The position numbers were made by a program, and so were the translations under genes. Under the pieces are notes generated by a model, which was not told the origin of the DNA, did not search any database, and saw only the letters and a list, made by a program, of their open reading frames with translations. This document shows positions 14,762 through 26,700 of a stretch of DNA of 64,000 nucleotides, piece by piece. Source of the DNA: Magnetospirillum sp. UT-4 (lineage in GTDB: Bacteria > Pseudomonadota > Alphaproteobacteria > Rhodospirillales > Magnetospirillaceae); the NCBI RefSeq assembly GCF_902729435.1, contig NZ_CACVCG010000101.1, positions 84,250-148,249 of the forward strand, written 5' to 3'. How positions within the stretch are numbered: position 1 is the stretch's first letter; every line of letters starts with the position of its first letter.

Positions 14762-16318
14762 ATGATGTTTCAGGACATGTCAACGCGCCGCGTTCATATG
14801 CATTTGATGACGGTGTTGGTGGCCGCGGTGGCGCTGCTGTGGGCTGCTGCCGTTCCGGCTGCGGCCGACGAGGGCGACCTGCCGGCGCTGCTGGCCGCCG
14901 CCCGCGCCGCCGGCGAGGCCAGCCCCGACATCGCCAAGGTGACCCTGGTCGAGGCGACCTCGCGCCAATTGCTGCGCATCGAGGGCGACATCGACTTTCC
15001 CTTCAGCGTCGGCATCGACCTGCCGCTGGACGCCCAGCCGCGCGACATCAGCGCCGCCCTGTCGGCCTCGGTCGAGGACACCGGGCGCTTCGTCGTCATC
15101 TTCGACGTCGCCCTGGCCAAGGTCTCGCGCAAGGTCCGCGACATGAAGGACAAGGCGTCGCGCCGCATCGTCGGCGTCAACAAGACCGACAACCCGGCCT
15201 ATATGCGCGCCATCAAGCAGCTGGATTCCGCCTCGGCCAAGTTGGAGCGCGCCCCCGGCCACGCCAAGCTGGTCAAGATGGCCGAGGACGCTCAGCAGAA
15301 GCTGGTCACCACGCCCCGCTACATCGAGCAGCCCGTCTACGGCAACTACGCTTACAAGCTGGCCCATGTGGAGGGCGCCAAGGCGCTGACCGTCAACTAC
15401 TTCGTGGTCGACCGGGTGAAGAAGCGGTCCGTCAAGGGCGTGTTCGACGTGGTCGAGCGCGAGCAGTTCACCCTGGCCTACGACATGGACCCCACCGATC
15501 CCGAACAGTCGATGGTCCGGGGCGACGTGGCGTCGGAGCGCCAGCTGCGCGACTGGGAGCGGGCGGCGGTGGTGATCCCGCTGTCCCAGGTCCTCGACCA
15601 GGCCGCCGCAGCGCCGTCCCAGCCCCTGGTGGCGCTGGAGGAGTTGCTGCGCCAGGTGGCCCGCGACCGCACCAGCGCCTCCCTCCGCGCCAATGCCGAG
15701 ACCTACGACAACCGCCCGCTCAACGATCCCCGCTTCGACAGCGTGGTCGTCGTCTATACGCCCGGCAGCTTGGGGACCGGCTTCTTCGTGCGCTCCAACA
15801 TCGTGATGACCAACTGGCACGTGGTCGAAAGCCGCCCCATCGTCGAAATGCGCTTCTACGACCGGCGCGAGACCTTCGGCCAGGTGATCGCCAAGGACGT
15901 CCGCCTCGACCTCGCTCTGGTCAAGGTCCAGGACCGCGGCCGCCCGGTCGAGTTCTTTGAAGGCAAGGGGCTAATGCCGGGCGATCGGGTCGACGCCATC
16001 GGTCATCCCCAGAGCCGGCTGTTTTCGATCACCCGCGGCGTCGTCAGCGCCATCCGCAAGGCCGAAGGCAGCAACGTGGCGCAAAGGCAGAGGGCGAGAC
16101 CGGTGCTGTTCATCCAGACCGACGCCAACATCAATCCGGGCAATTCCGGCGGCCCGCTGTTCAAGGGAGACAAGGTGGTCGGGATCAATTCGTGGGGCCA
16201 GCAGCGCGAATCCATGGGAGAAGGTGGAGTTGTGATGGTGCCCGCACCCGGCCTCAACTTCGCCCTGCATTATTCCGAAGCCAAGCGTTTCCTTGACGAG
16301 AGCCTGAGGGGAGAATGA
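14762..16318 (+). CDS. exported trypsin-like serine protease
   Basis: This 518-residue protein has a signal peptide ending near AAVPAAADE (after an N-terminal region with several possible Met starts). The N-terminal domain of about 270 residues is of unknown type, and a trypsin-fold protease domain occupies residues about 335-510. The triad is visible: His in VMTNWHVVES, Asp in RLDLALVKVQD, and Ser in INPGNSGGPLF. The fold and GTGFFV/GNSGGPL signatures resemble DegP/HtrA proteases, but there is no PDZ domain; the N-terminal domain replaces it. It overlaps the following TraT-like gene by 4 nt, so the two are co-translated. The start is ambiguous (14762, 14777 or 14798); I keep the longest. Confidence 0.82.
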   Translation: MMFQDMSTRRVHMHLMTVLVAAVALLWAAAVPAAADEGDLPALLAAARAAGEASPDIAKVTLVEATSRQLLRIEGDIDFPFSVGIDLPLDAQPRDISAALSASVEDTGRFVVIFDVALAKVSRKVRDMKDKASRRIVGVNKTDNPAYMRAIKQLDSASAKLERAPGHAKLVKMAEDAQQKLVTTPRYIEQPVYGNYAYKLAHVEGAKALTVNYFVVDRVKKRSVKGVFDVVEREQFTLAYDMDPTDPEQSMVRGDVASERQLRDWERAAVVIPLSQVLDQAAAAPSQPLVALEELLRQVARDRTSASLRANAETYDNRPLNDPRFDSVVVVYTPGSLGTGFFVRSNIVMTNWHVVESRPIVEMRFYDRRETFGQVIAKDVRLDLALVKVQDRGRPVEFFEGKGLMPGDRVDAIGHPQSRLFSITRGVVSAIRKAEGSNVAQRQRARPVLFIQTDANINPGNSGGPLFKGDKVVGINSWGQQRESMGEGGVVMVPAPGLNFALHYSEAKRFLDESLRGE

Positions 16319-17067
16319 CCGCCATGTCCTTCGACCGACGTCTTTTCCTGGCCGGCGGCCTGGCCCTGGCGGTGGGGGCCTGCCAGCGGCGCAACATGGG
16401 CGACATGGTGGTCGATTCCCGGACCGACCGCATGTACGGCATGCGCTCGGACAATTCGGTGTTCACCGATGCCCAGCTCTATCCCAACCGCCGCCTGAAG
16501 TTGTCCCTGCGCAACATGTCGGGCGATCCGGTGTGGGATCTGGACGGCACCCGCGACACGCTGATGCAGGGCTATCTCGCCAAGGGCTACGAGGCCTCGG
16601 ACGGTACCGATTTCGGGCTCAAGATCGACCTCAACGTCATCCGCAGCCAGCAATACGACGTCGATATCACCGCCCAGTTCGGCTTCCTGGGGGCCGCCGC
16701 CGGTGCGGTGGCCGGCGGCGTCGCCGGCCACGTCTCCGGCTACGGCGCGGTGACCGGGGCCTCGGTCGGCATGGCGGCGGGGGCTGCGCTGGGGACGCTG
16801 GCCAGCTATTTCACCGCCGACCACATCTACGTGGTGGTCACCGAGGCCACCTTCGCGGTACGGCGCAACGCCACCAAGCCGCGCCGGGTCGTCACCTTCG
16901 ACGGCAGCCCGCGCATCGAGGATTGGGAGGAAAGCGGCTACGGCAGCTTCACCAAGGTCCACCGGGTGCTGATTTCCAATTACGGCGGCGGCCGCTCGGT
17001 CAGCCAGCTGGACATGGCCGAGGACATCCGCCAGCGCCAGATCCGCTCGCTGATCAGCCTGGTATGA
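16315..17067 (+). CDS. TraT-family outer-membrane lipoprotein
   Basis: This 250-residue protein has a lipoprotein signal (LAGGLALAVGAC, lipobox GAC). Its body matches the TraT complement-resistance family: DTLMQGYLAKGYEASDG, a glycine-rich transmembrane-like stretch GAAAGAVAGGVAGHVSGYGAVTGASVGMAAGAALGTL, and IYVVVTEATFAVR. TraT proteins on plasmids mediate surface exclusion and serum resistance; chromosomal ones are of unknown role. It starts in ATGA overlap with the protease gene (an alternative start MSFDRR is at 16324). Co-translation with a periplasmic protease suggests a shared envelope function, which is inference. Confidence 0.78.
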   Translation: MTAMSFDRRLFLAGGLALAVGACQRRNMGDMVVDSRTDRMYGMRSDNSVFTDAQLYPNRRLKLSLRNMSGDPVWDLDGTRDTLMQGYLAKGYEASDGTDFGLKIDLNVIRSQQYDVDITAQFGFLGAAAGAVAGGVAGHVSGYGAVTGASVGMAAGAALGTLASYFTADHIYVVVTEATFAVRRNATKPRRVVTFDGSPRIEDWEESGYGSFTKVHRVLISNYGGGRSVSQLDMAEDIRQRQIRSLISLV

Positions 17068-17074
17068 CAGTTTT

Positions 17075-17103
17075 GTGACAGGAGGCGGGTTCCGGACTAT
17101 ACT
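17075..17103 (+). promoter_or_regulatory. sigma70-type promoter for the small P-loop gene
   Basis: GTGACA (17075-17080) and TATACT (17098-17103) are exactly 17 nt apart, 5/6 matches to both consensus boxes. Transcription would start near 17110, about 27 nt before the ATG at 17137. Confidence 0.6.
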
Positions 17104-17136
17104 CCCCCGACGGGTTCTTCGCAGGGGGGCAGGTCC

Positions 17137-17361
17137 ATGCTCAATCACACCGTCATCGTCACCTTCACCGCGCCCGAGCATTCGGGCAAGACCACCCTCG
17201 AGGCGGCCTTCGCCAAGCTGCTGCAGGATCACGGCATTCCGGTGCGGATGCCGCCCGACGCCCAGCGCGAGGAGAAGATGGCGCTGCCCATGGACCAGTT
17301 GCTGGACCGCTTCCGCGAGAAGGGCATGACCATCCTGGTGATGGAAAGCAACGCCACGTAG
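17137..17361 (+). CDS. small P-loop-like protein, function unknown
   Basis: This 74-residue protein begins MLNHTVIVTFTAPEHSGKTT, a first beta strand and Walker-A-like loop (APEHSGKTT, with Ala in place of the first Gly). A helix, a second strand region and a final strand (MTILVMESNAT) follow. It looks like only the N-terminal third of a nucleoside-kinase or AAA-type NTPase, either a degenerate remnant or a free-standing mini P-loop protein. It has its own promoter and a ribosome-binding site (AGGGGGGCAGG). It ends 17 nt from the convergent end of the giant gene. Confidence 0.6.
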   Translation: MLNHTVIVTFTAPEHSGKTTLEAAFAKLLQDHGIPVRMPPDAQREEKMALPMDQLLDRFREKGMTILVMESNAT

Positions 17362-17373
17362 GGGCTTGGCCCC
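17361..17373. terminator. short hairpin between convergent genes
   Basis: GGGGC-TTG-GCCCC lies at the junction of the P-loop gene stop and the giant gene stop. The stem is only 5 bp and no T-run follows on either strand, so this is at best a weak bidirectional termination or 3'-end structure. Confidence 0.25.
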
Positions 17374-17378
17374 GCCGA

Positions 17379-17700
17379 CTACGACGTCGAGGTGGTGATC
17401 CCGCTTTCCACCCACACCGTGGCGCCGCTCTTGGAATAGACGGTGTAGCTGTCGCCGTTGAGGGTCTGGGTGCCGCCCGCGGTCCACGACCCGTCGGCGA
17501 AGACCACCGAATTGCCGCCCGAGCCGCCGATCACCAGGGTATCGGCGGTGTTCGACGCGCCGTTGGTGCCCTCGGTCATGGCCAGGATGTCGGCGGCGGT
17601 GAACTTGGCCGAGGCGCTCTGCCCCAGGTCGAGGACCTCGAACCGCTTCAGGATGTCGTCGCGCACGGCGGTGAGGTCGAGCTGGCCGTGCCACCACGAC
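17379..17700 (-). other. C-terminal type I secretion-like region of the giant protein
   Basis: The last roughly 105 residues contain RFEVLDLGQSASAKFTAADI, a NTADTLVIGGSGGNSV strand motif, and the terminal YTVYSKSGATVWVESGITTSTS. This arrangement (short beta repeats ending in a VYxxxGATVxVExG motif) is what I know from C termini of RTX adhesins exported by ABC/HlyD/TolC machines. It is preceded by a short RTX patch (NAALVGGGGNDTLYSSAGGD, about 17700-17860). Confidence 0.6.
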
Positions 17701-20700
17701 AGGGTGTCGGTGCCGCTGCCGCCATCGGCGAACAGGACGTTGGCGTTGCTCAGCGAGACGATGTCGTTGCCCGATTCGCCGAACAGCACGTCGCCGCCGG
17801 CGCTTGAGTACAGGGTGTCGTTGCCGCCGCCGCCCACCAGCGCGGCGTTCTGGGTCTCGCTGTAGAGGTAGTCGTCGCCGTCGCTCCAGCCGGACTTGAC
17901 GGTGCGGGCGGAGACCGAGAGGCCGGTGGCCCCGAAGCTGGCGGCGTAGACGTAGTCGGCACCTTCTTGCCAAGCCGAGTCGAGGCCGGTGATCTCCGAG
18001 AAATAGCCGGTGGCGCTGTCCCAGGTGATGATCTGGTGGCTGGCGGTCGGCTTGTCCCCGTTGTAGTGGATGTCCAAGGTGCCGCCCAGGGTCAGCGTGC
18101 CGTCGAAATTGAGGGTGCTGACCACATCGTCGGTGCCGTCGTTGCCGACATAGGCCTTCAGCACCGAACCGGCGCCCAGGGTGACGTTGCCGTCGATGCC
18201 GAGGTCGCCCAGGAAGTCGGAATCGCCACCCATCAGGATGCCGTTGTTGGTAAAGCTGGCGCCGGTCACGTCCAGGGTGCCGAAGCCCTGGATGGTTCCG
18301 GTGTTGGTCAAGGTGGCGCCGGCGCGGTTGATGTCCAGAACGCCGTAGCCACCGATGTCGATGATGCCGGAATTGGCGAAGCTGGCTCCGGTGAACTGAA
18401 GCTCGGATTCGCCGTTGACCTTAACCGAACCGGTGTTGACCAGGTTGGCGTCGAGGACGGCGGTGCCGGACCCGCCCGCCTCCAGCCAGCCCTGGTTGGT
18501 CAGCGTCCCGGCGACGACCAGGGTGGAGGTCATGGCCATCCCGCCGGTTTCCAGCGAGATGATTCCGGTATTGGTCTCGGCATGGGTCACGGTCAGGCGC
18601 GCCGCCGTGCCCGAGGCGTAGACGGTCAGCTTGCCGGCCTCGGCGGCGGTGGCGCCGGTTGCGAGGTCGAGATCCGCCGAAACGGTGCTGTCGCCGGTCA
18701 CCGTCATGGTGCCGCCCGCCAGCACCGCCAGGGTGCCCGAGCCGGCCAGGGTGCCGCCGTTCATGGAGCCGGCATTGGCCACCTCCAGTCGGCGGTTGAG
18801 GGTGGCGGTCTCGCCCGCCGTCAGCCCCATGGTCAGCTGACCGTCGATGGTGGTGGTGCCGGTGCCGCCCAAGGTGCCGCCGGCGAAGGTGAAGGTGCCG
18901 TCGATGTCCTGGGCGCCGGTGCCGGTGATGGTGCCGGTGCCGTCGAGGGTGACCACGCCATTGGTGTTGACGAAGCTGAAGCCGTTCAGCGTCAGGGTGC
19001 CGGTGCCGTTGACGGTGGCCATGCCGTCCAGGCGCAGCCCGTCCAGGGTGGCGCTGCCCGAGGCCAGGCTGGCATTGGCGCCGGTGCCGATGACTGCGCT
19101 GTCGGTGGCGCTGGGCGCGGTGCCGCCCCAATTGGCGGCATCGGTCAGGCTGCCGCTGGTGCCGCTCCAGGTGCGGCCGTTCTGAAGGGTGAAGGTGACG
19201 GTGACGGTGGTGGCGGTACCGCCCAGGCTGTAGGTCCAGTCCGTCCCCAGATTGTGGGTGACGCTGGCGAACGAGCCGCTGAGGGCGCCGGTGCTGGTCA
19301 GCACGGTATAGCTGCTGCCGTTGGTCGGCAGCGATTCCAGGAAGTTGAAGTTCAGCGTACCGCCCAGCACCACCGCGCCGGTGACGGACAGGGCGTCGGC
19401 GACCAGGGCGCCCGAATTGTTGCGCACGTCGATGGCCAGGGTCGAACCGCCGGCCAGGGTCAGGGTGCTGGCGGTGACGTTCAGGGTGCCGGTGACGGTG
19501 CCATCGACGCTGCCGGCATCGATGATGCCGCTGTTGGTGAAGGCATTGGCGCCGCGGCTGATGGTGCCGGAGCCGCTGATGGTGCCGGTATTGGTGAAGG
19601 TGGCGGCGCTGACGTTCAGGGTCGCCCCGGAATCGACGATGATGGTGCCGGTATTGCTGACGGTGCCGGTCAGCGCCAGGCCGGCTTCCAGACGCAGGGT
19701 GCCCTGGTTGGTGACGGTGCCGCCGGTGATGGTGGAATCCTGGTCGGCACCCGTCACCTTCAGGGTGCCGCCGGCCTGGTTGGTGATGGTGGCGCCGTTG
19801 GTCAGGGTGATTCCGGCATCGTAGGAATTGGCGGTGAGGTCCGAAATGACCATCGACCCGGCATTGGTGATGTCGGCGCCGTCGAAGGTGAGGTTGGTGG
19901 CGGTGTTGCCGTACTGGCCGAAGGTCAGGGTACCATTTGCCGCGTTAGTCAGGTCGGTCTGGAACGTGTCGTCGTTGCCGTTCAGATTCAGCACGCCGGC
20001 ATTGGTGAATGTGGCGCCGGTGACCCGCACCGTGCCGCTCATCGCCAGGGCGTCATAGGTCGCATTGTGGGTGTAGCCGCCGGCGCCGATGACCAGGTCG
20101 TTGTTGCGCTGCAGGTCCAGCTGACCGCTGCCGGTCCAGATGGTCGAGGTGCCCGACAGCTGCACGGTGGCGCCCCCCACGCCTTCGCCGCCATAGGCGA
20201 TCAGCGTTTCGCCCGATGCGATGGAGATATCGCCGCCCGAGATGGCGAAGGTGTGGCCCTCGTTGTTGATCTTCAGGGTCTGGTCGACCCAGATGTCGCC
20301 GCCGGCATTGGTGACGTTGCCGTTGATGGTGCGGGTGCCGTTGGTGCCGCGTGACCAGATGACGCCGCCGGCGGAATTGGTCAGCGTCGAATTGCTGCCC
20401 ATGGTGATGTAGGCGCCGTTGCCGGAGGTCGCCCCGGCATTCTCGTCCAGCTGGATGGTGCCGGTGTTGGTCAGGCCGCTGTTGAAGGTGACTCCGCTCG
20501 ACCCGGTGGTGGTCTGGAAGATGGCGAGGCTGGCGCCCGAGGCATTGACGAACAGGTTGTTGAAGATGTCGTCGGCATCGTCGAAGGCCAGCACGTCCTG
20601 GTTGGTGAAGGTGTCGCCGCTCACCACCACCGCGCCGTCGAAGTGGAAGGTGGCGGTGTTGCTGGCCAGCAGGGTGAAGCCGCCGGCCGCGACGGTGATG

Positions 20701-23700
20701 CATTCGGGGCCGTCGATCTCGATGGTGCCGCCGCCGGTCAGGTTCAGGGTGTTGCCGCCCAGCACCAGATCGCCGCCGGTACCGGCGTTGATGTACACGG
20801 TGCGCTCGGTGGACCAGGTGTTGATGGTGCCGCCGGTCAGGGCCAGGGTGCTGCCCTCGGTGTCGATGTACAGGCTGCCGGAATTCATCACGGCGCCGAG
20901 ATTGATGGTGCCGCCCGACAGGGTGAAGGTGGCGCCGGCGCCGATATCGATGACGTTGGCATCGGCATAGCTGTTGCTGATCGAGGTGGTGTTGATGACG
21001 CCGCCCGCCAGGTTGGCCATGGTCGCCCCGCTGGCGACGCGCAGGGTGGCGAAACTGCCGGCGGTGGTCGATGACAGGGAGATGGTGCCCTGGTTGGTCA
21101 GCGACTTGGCGAAGGTGGCCCGGGTCTCGGTGTCGATGTCCTGCCCGATGGTGATGGTGCCGCCGGCGGCGTTCACCGTATTCATCTCGATGCGCGACCC
21201 CACCGAGCCGTCCTCGAAGGTGATGGTGCCCTGGTTGGTCAAGGTGCCGTCGCCGCTCACCAGCCCGAAATCCTGGCCGATATAGGTGCCGCTCGCCGCG
21301 ATGGTGGCGTCGCCGCCCACCGTCAAGGTGCCGTCGTTCATGGTCGTGCTGTTGGCGCCCAGCGCCAGGTCGCCACCGACCACCAGTTCACCGGAAAGCA
21401 TGATCGAGCCGGCATTGCTGACGTCGCCGAAGGTGGTCAGCTTGGCCGCGGTGGTGGACCAGCCGATCATCACCGATCCGGTCTGCCCCACACTCATGCT
21501 GGCGGCATATTCGTTGGCGTTGGTGACCGGCGCCAGGCTCAGGCTGCCATTCACCGTCAGAGCGGTTTCGCTGCCGACGCCGCCCTCGGTCTCGGCGGTC
21601 GTCCAGGTCATGGCCCCGCCATCGACGGTATAGGCCGCCACGCCGTTTTCGGGCGTCACCGTGACGGTGACGGTGCGGGTGGTCTTGGTGGCGGCCGGAT
21701 TGGCGCTCTCGATGGCGGTCAGCTCGAAGCTGTCGGTGCCCGACCAGTCGGCGGCCGGGGTGTAGGTCAGGCTGGAGCCGTCGGTGGCCAGCACCACGGT
21801 GCCGCCATTGGCGGTGGTCAGGGTGACGGTGGTGCTGACGGTGGCGCCGCCGGTCAGGCCATAGGTCAGGCCGCCCTGGGCGGTGTCCACATCCAGGGCG
21901 AAGGCGCGGCCGTGATAGCTGGAATCCTCGCGGATGGAGATGACGTCGTCGTAGGAGGCGGGCTTCAGATTGGTCGCCGCCACCGCACCGGTGACGGTGG
22001 CCGAGGCGCCGCCCGCCACGCTGTTGGGGGCGGTGGTCCCGGACAGGTCATCGAGGATCCAATTGGCCACCAGACCGGGCTCGTCGCTGCCGGCGCGGGT
22101 GTTCATCAGCGTCTGGATGTCGCTCTGGCTGCGTGCGGTCTCCCAGATGCGGACGTCGGCGATGACGCCCTTGAACGTCTCGGTGGGCGCTGCGGCGGTG
22201 TAGCCGATGCTGGTGGTGCCGGCCGGCAGGTTCGGCTCGGTGGTGACGGTGCCGTCGGTCGCGGTCAGCGTGGCCGCGACGCCGTCCACGTACAGCTTCC
22301 AGGTCCCGCCCTCGCGCACCACGGCGTAGTGCTGCCACAGGCCGGTGGTGACGGTGATGCCGGCGGCGGTCAGGAGGGCCTTTCCGCCGACGATGATGGC
22401 GGGGTGATCGTTGGCGTCCAGCATGACGCCCCAGCCCGAGGCGTTGGAGGTGCCGTTGTAGACGATCATCTGGCTGCCGCCGTCGTCGGTGGTGCGCATG
22501 GCCCACGCCTCGACGGTGAGATTGTCGGTGGCGGTCGAGGCCACGGCGGCGGTGGCGACCACGTCGGTGTCGGCGGCGAAGCGGATGCCCTTGCCCGGCG
22601 GGTTGATCCGGATCGGGTCGTCGGCTCCGGCCCCGGCGGCGGCGCCGAGTTGGAGGTTCAGGGTACCGTTGGTGGGGTACACCAGCCCGTCACCGACGTG
22701 CTCCATGGTCCAGTTGCCGACCAGGTGGTCGGTGGCCTCGGGAACCTTCTCGCGCCAGTTCTCGGCCACTTCCGCGCCGGTGCGGGTGTCGTTCCACAGG
22801 CGCACATTGTCGAGCTGGCCGTGCCAGCCGCTGGTGGCGGTGGAATTGCCGACAATGAAGCTCTGATCGGTCGCCGAGAAGGACGTAAAGCCGGTAGTGG
22901 TGCCGGCCACCCGCACGCCGTCGGCGTAGACCACCAGGGTGCCGTTGTCGAAAGCAACCGAGATGTGCTTCCAGGCGGCGGTGGCCGACGAGATCACCGT
23001 CACGCCGGTGTTGAGCTCGGTGAAGTTGGTGCCGTCGGTGCTCCAGGCCACCCGCAGGGTGCTGTCGGTCTGGACGTAGGCGACCAGGCGGTGATTGTTG
23101 GTGCCGTCGCTGAGGCCGAACAGGTCGTGACGGGCACCGGAGACGAATGGGCCGAGGTTGGCGGCCAGCTCGACGGTGAAGCGGTTGCCGATGGTCCCGT
23201 TGGCCAGGGTCGCCATCGCCTTGTCGTTGCCGTCGAACTGCAGCGCGCCGCCGGCGGCGTTGATGCCCTGCATCTCGGTGGTGTCATCGACGGTGACGGT
23301 GATGGTCTCGGTGACGCTCACCCCACGTCTGGAGCCGGCGACAATGAAGCTGTCGGTGCCGGCGAAGCCGGTGTTGGGGACGTAAGTGTAGCTGCCGTCG
23401 CCATTGACCCACACCTTGCCGCCGCCGCCGGCGGTGGTGGCATTGGTCTGGGTGGTCCAGGTGATGGCGGCGCCGTCGTCGTCGCCCAGCAGCACGCCGG
23501 CCAGGGTCTGCCCCTCGCCGATCTCCGCCTGGTCGGTGATGGCGGGGCCGGACTGGATGGTGAAGGTGGGCGCGCCGGTGATGGTGGCGTTGAGGGCGGC
23601 GGACGACAGATCGTCGATGGCGCCTGCCGCATTGGTGCCGTCCAGGCGCCAGTAGCCGGCCAGCCCGGTCTCGATGCCGTCGGGCCGCTCGGCCATGGAA

Positions 23701-26700
23701 GCCCGGACCTCGCCTTCGCTCAGCGCCCTGGTCCACACCGAGACGTCGCTGATGGCCCCCAGGAAGGTCTGGTCGCCCAGGCCCGTGGCGCCGCCGATGG
23801 TGGTGACGCCGGTGGGGGTGACCGGAACGGCGGTGGTGGTACCGGTCAGGGTCGCGGCGACCCCGTCCACGTAAAGCGTCCACGCGGTGCCGTCGCGGAC
23901 GATGGCGTAATGGTGCCACTCGCCGGTACCGATGGTGACGCCGTTGGCGACCAGATTGGCGCTGCCGCTGGCCCACATTGCCGGATGGCCCTGGTAGAGG
24001 GTCAGGCCGTAGCCGTTGGCGGAGCCGGGCGAGCCGTTGTAGAAGACGATCTGCGACGCCGACGGATTGGCGGTATCCAGGCGCGCCCACGCCTCCATGG
24101 TCACCGTGCCGGTGGTGCTGGTGGCCAGGGCGGCGGTGGCGGCGAATTGATTGGTGGCGGTGAAGACCAGCGCCCGCTCCGGCGGGTCGATCACCACCGG
24201 CGTGGTGCTGACCCCGCCGGCCGCCAGGTTGAGGATGGTGTCGCCGCCGGCATTGTCATCGACCACCGAGCCGCCGGCATCGTCGAAGGTCCAGTTGGCG
24301 GTCAGGCCCTGTTCGGACCCGGTCAGGGTCTTGTCGTAATTGTCGGCGATCTCCTCGGCCGTGCGCACGTCCGACCAGATGCGGATGTCGTCCAGCTGGC
24401 CGCCGAAATTGTTGGTGCCGTCGGGGAACACCGCACGGCCGATCTCCAGCACGCCGGTGCCGATGAAATCGCCGGTGGCGACGTTGCGCGCCACCTCGAC
24501 GCCATTCTTGTACAGGATGCGAACATTGGTCGTGGCATCGTAGGTGCCGGCCCAGTGCGCCCACTGGCCGACGCCGTTGGTGGAGTCGGTGTAGGTCAGG
24601 TCATCGTAGGCAAAGCCGAAATTGAACTGGTTCCCGGCGAAGTAGCCGACATGGAGCAGCCCGTCATTCGGCACCACCCCGGTGGACTGGCCGCCGATGC
24701 TGAGGACCAGGTCGGCGTTGGTCGCGGCTGCGCGATTGGCCCAGAACTCCCAACTGAACGACTGGCCGTTCAGGGCAACGGCGGTGGCGGTGGTGGAGGC
24801 GTAGTCGTTGCTGCCGTCCAGCTTCAACTGGCCGCCGGCATCGCGGACGCCGATCTCGATGTCGCTGGCGCCCTTGACGGTGATGGTCCTGGTGACGGTG
24901 TTCTGGCCGTCGCTGGCGATCACCACGAAGCTGTCGTCGCCGGCATAGCCGTTGGTGCCCTGGTAGGTGAAGCGGCCATCCGGTGTCACGGTGACGGTGC
25001 CGTGCGCGGTGGCCTGGGCATTCATCGTCGTCCAGGTCAGATTGTCGCCCACCAACGGGTCCCAGGCGGCCAGGCGGCCGGTATAGGTGACGCCGGGCTC
25101 GACATGGATGGTGTCGTCCACCACGTCGGGCATGGTGGCGACAATGGTCGGGCCGTTATTGGCCGTGCCGGAATTGGTGCCTGTGGCGTCGGGCACCGTG
25201 GTGCCGGTGGCATCGCCCAGCAGCCAGTTGCCGACCAGGCCCGATTCGTTGCCGGCCAGCCGGTCGTACATGGTGGACTTGATGTCGGCCAGGGTCCTTG
25301 CCGTGTTCCACAGCCGGGTGTCGGCGATGTCGCCGGCGAAGGCCTGCGAGGAATCCGCCCCCGACGTGGTGTTGCCCAGGGTCATGCCGGTATTGGTCAC
25401 GGGGGTGGATGCCACCGTGTTGACCAGGACGCCGTCGATGTACAGGGTCGCGGTACCCGAGGCGAAGGTCATGGCGGCGTGGTGCCACACGCCGTCGGCG
25501 ACGTTGACCCCGCTCTGGATGGTTGGCCAGGAACTGCCGTTATAGGTCTCGGCCCACAGGGTGCCGTCCGAGCGGACTGCCAGCGCGAAGGGCTGGCTGT
25601 GGATGATGCGGTTGGCGACGCCAGAGATGTCGGTGGTCCGGAACCAGGTCTCCACCGTCCAGGCCGAGGTGTGGTAGGCGGCGTTGTCGGCGATGGAGAC
25701 GGTGTCGTTCACCCCGTCGAAGCGCATGGCGGTGCCGGGCGGCGCGGCGATGGAGATGCCGTTGTTGATCAGCGCGTTGTTGGTGCCGGCCTGGTCGTCC
25801 AGCGGGTTGTCGCCGTCGAAGGTCCAGTTGGCCAGCAGGCCGGCTTCGTCGCCGCTCAGGGTGGTCTGGTAATTGGCCTCGATCTCGGCGGCGCTGCGCA
25901 CGTCCGACCAGATGCGGACATCATCGACGCTGCCGCTGAAGGCGGTGGTATCCCACGTGGTCTTGCCGATGTACAGCGTGCCGGTGCCGGTGTAGTCGCG
26001 GTCGGTGACGTTGAAGGTGTTGTCGCGCGCTACCTCGACCCCGTTCATGTACAGGATGCGGGTGTTGCTGACGGCATCGTAGGTGCCGGCCCAGTGGATC
26101 CACTCGCCGACGCCGGTGCTCCCCCCCGGAATGGCGACGTTCAAGTCCACGCCGTAGAACGAGTACGTGAAGCTGCTGCCGGCGCCGTAGCCGATCTGCA
26201 GGCCGGTCCCGACGCCGGCGGTGCCCTGGCCGAGGACGTAGTCCATGCCGGAGCTGGTGGCGCGGTTGGCCCAGAACTCCCAGCTGAACGACTTGCCGCT
26301 CAGGTCGATGGTACCGGCGGCGGTGGCGTAGTCGGTGGTGCCGTTCAGGCTGGCGAAGCGGCTTTCCTGGGTGGCGCCGTCGATTTCCGTGCTGTTGGTC
26401 ACGGTGACGGTGAAGGTCTTGCTGCTGGTGGTGGTGCCGTCGCTGGCCTGGACGGTGAAGGTGTCGCCGCCGACATAGCCGGGTTTGGGAATGTACAGGA
26501 AGGTGCCGTCGGCATTGATGGCCAGGCGGCCGTTGGTCGGCGCGGTGGTGGTGTTGAAGGTGACGGCCGGCCCGGTATCGGGGTCGTATGCGATCAGCTG
26601 GCCGCCCAGCGGGGTGTCCTCAAGGGTGGTCAGTGCGGTGCCGACCTCGGGCACCGCATCCACCACCACCGTCTTGGTGGCGGTGAGGTCGCCCACCGCG

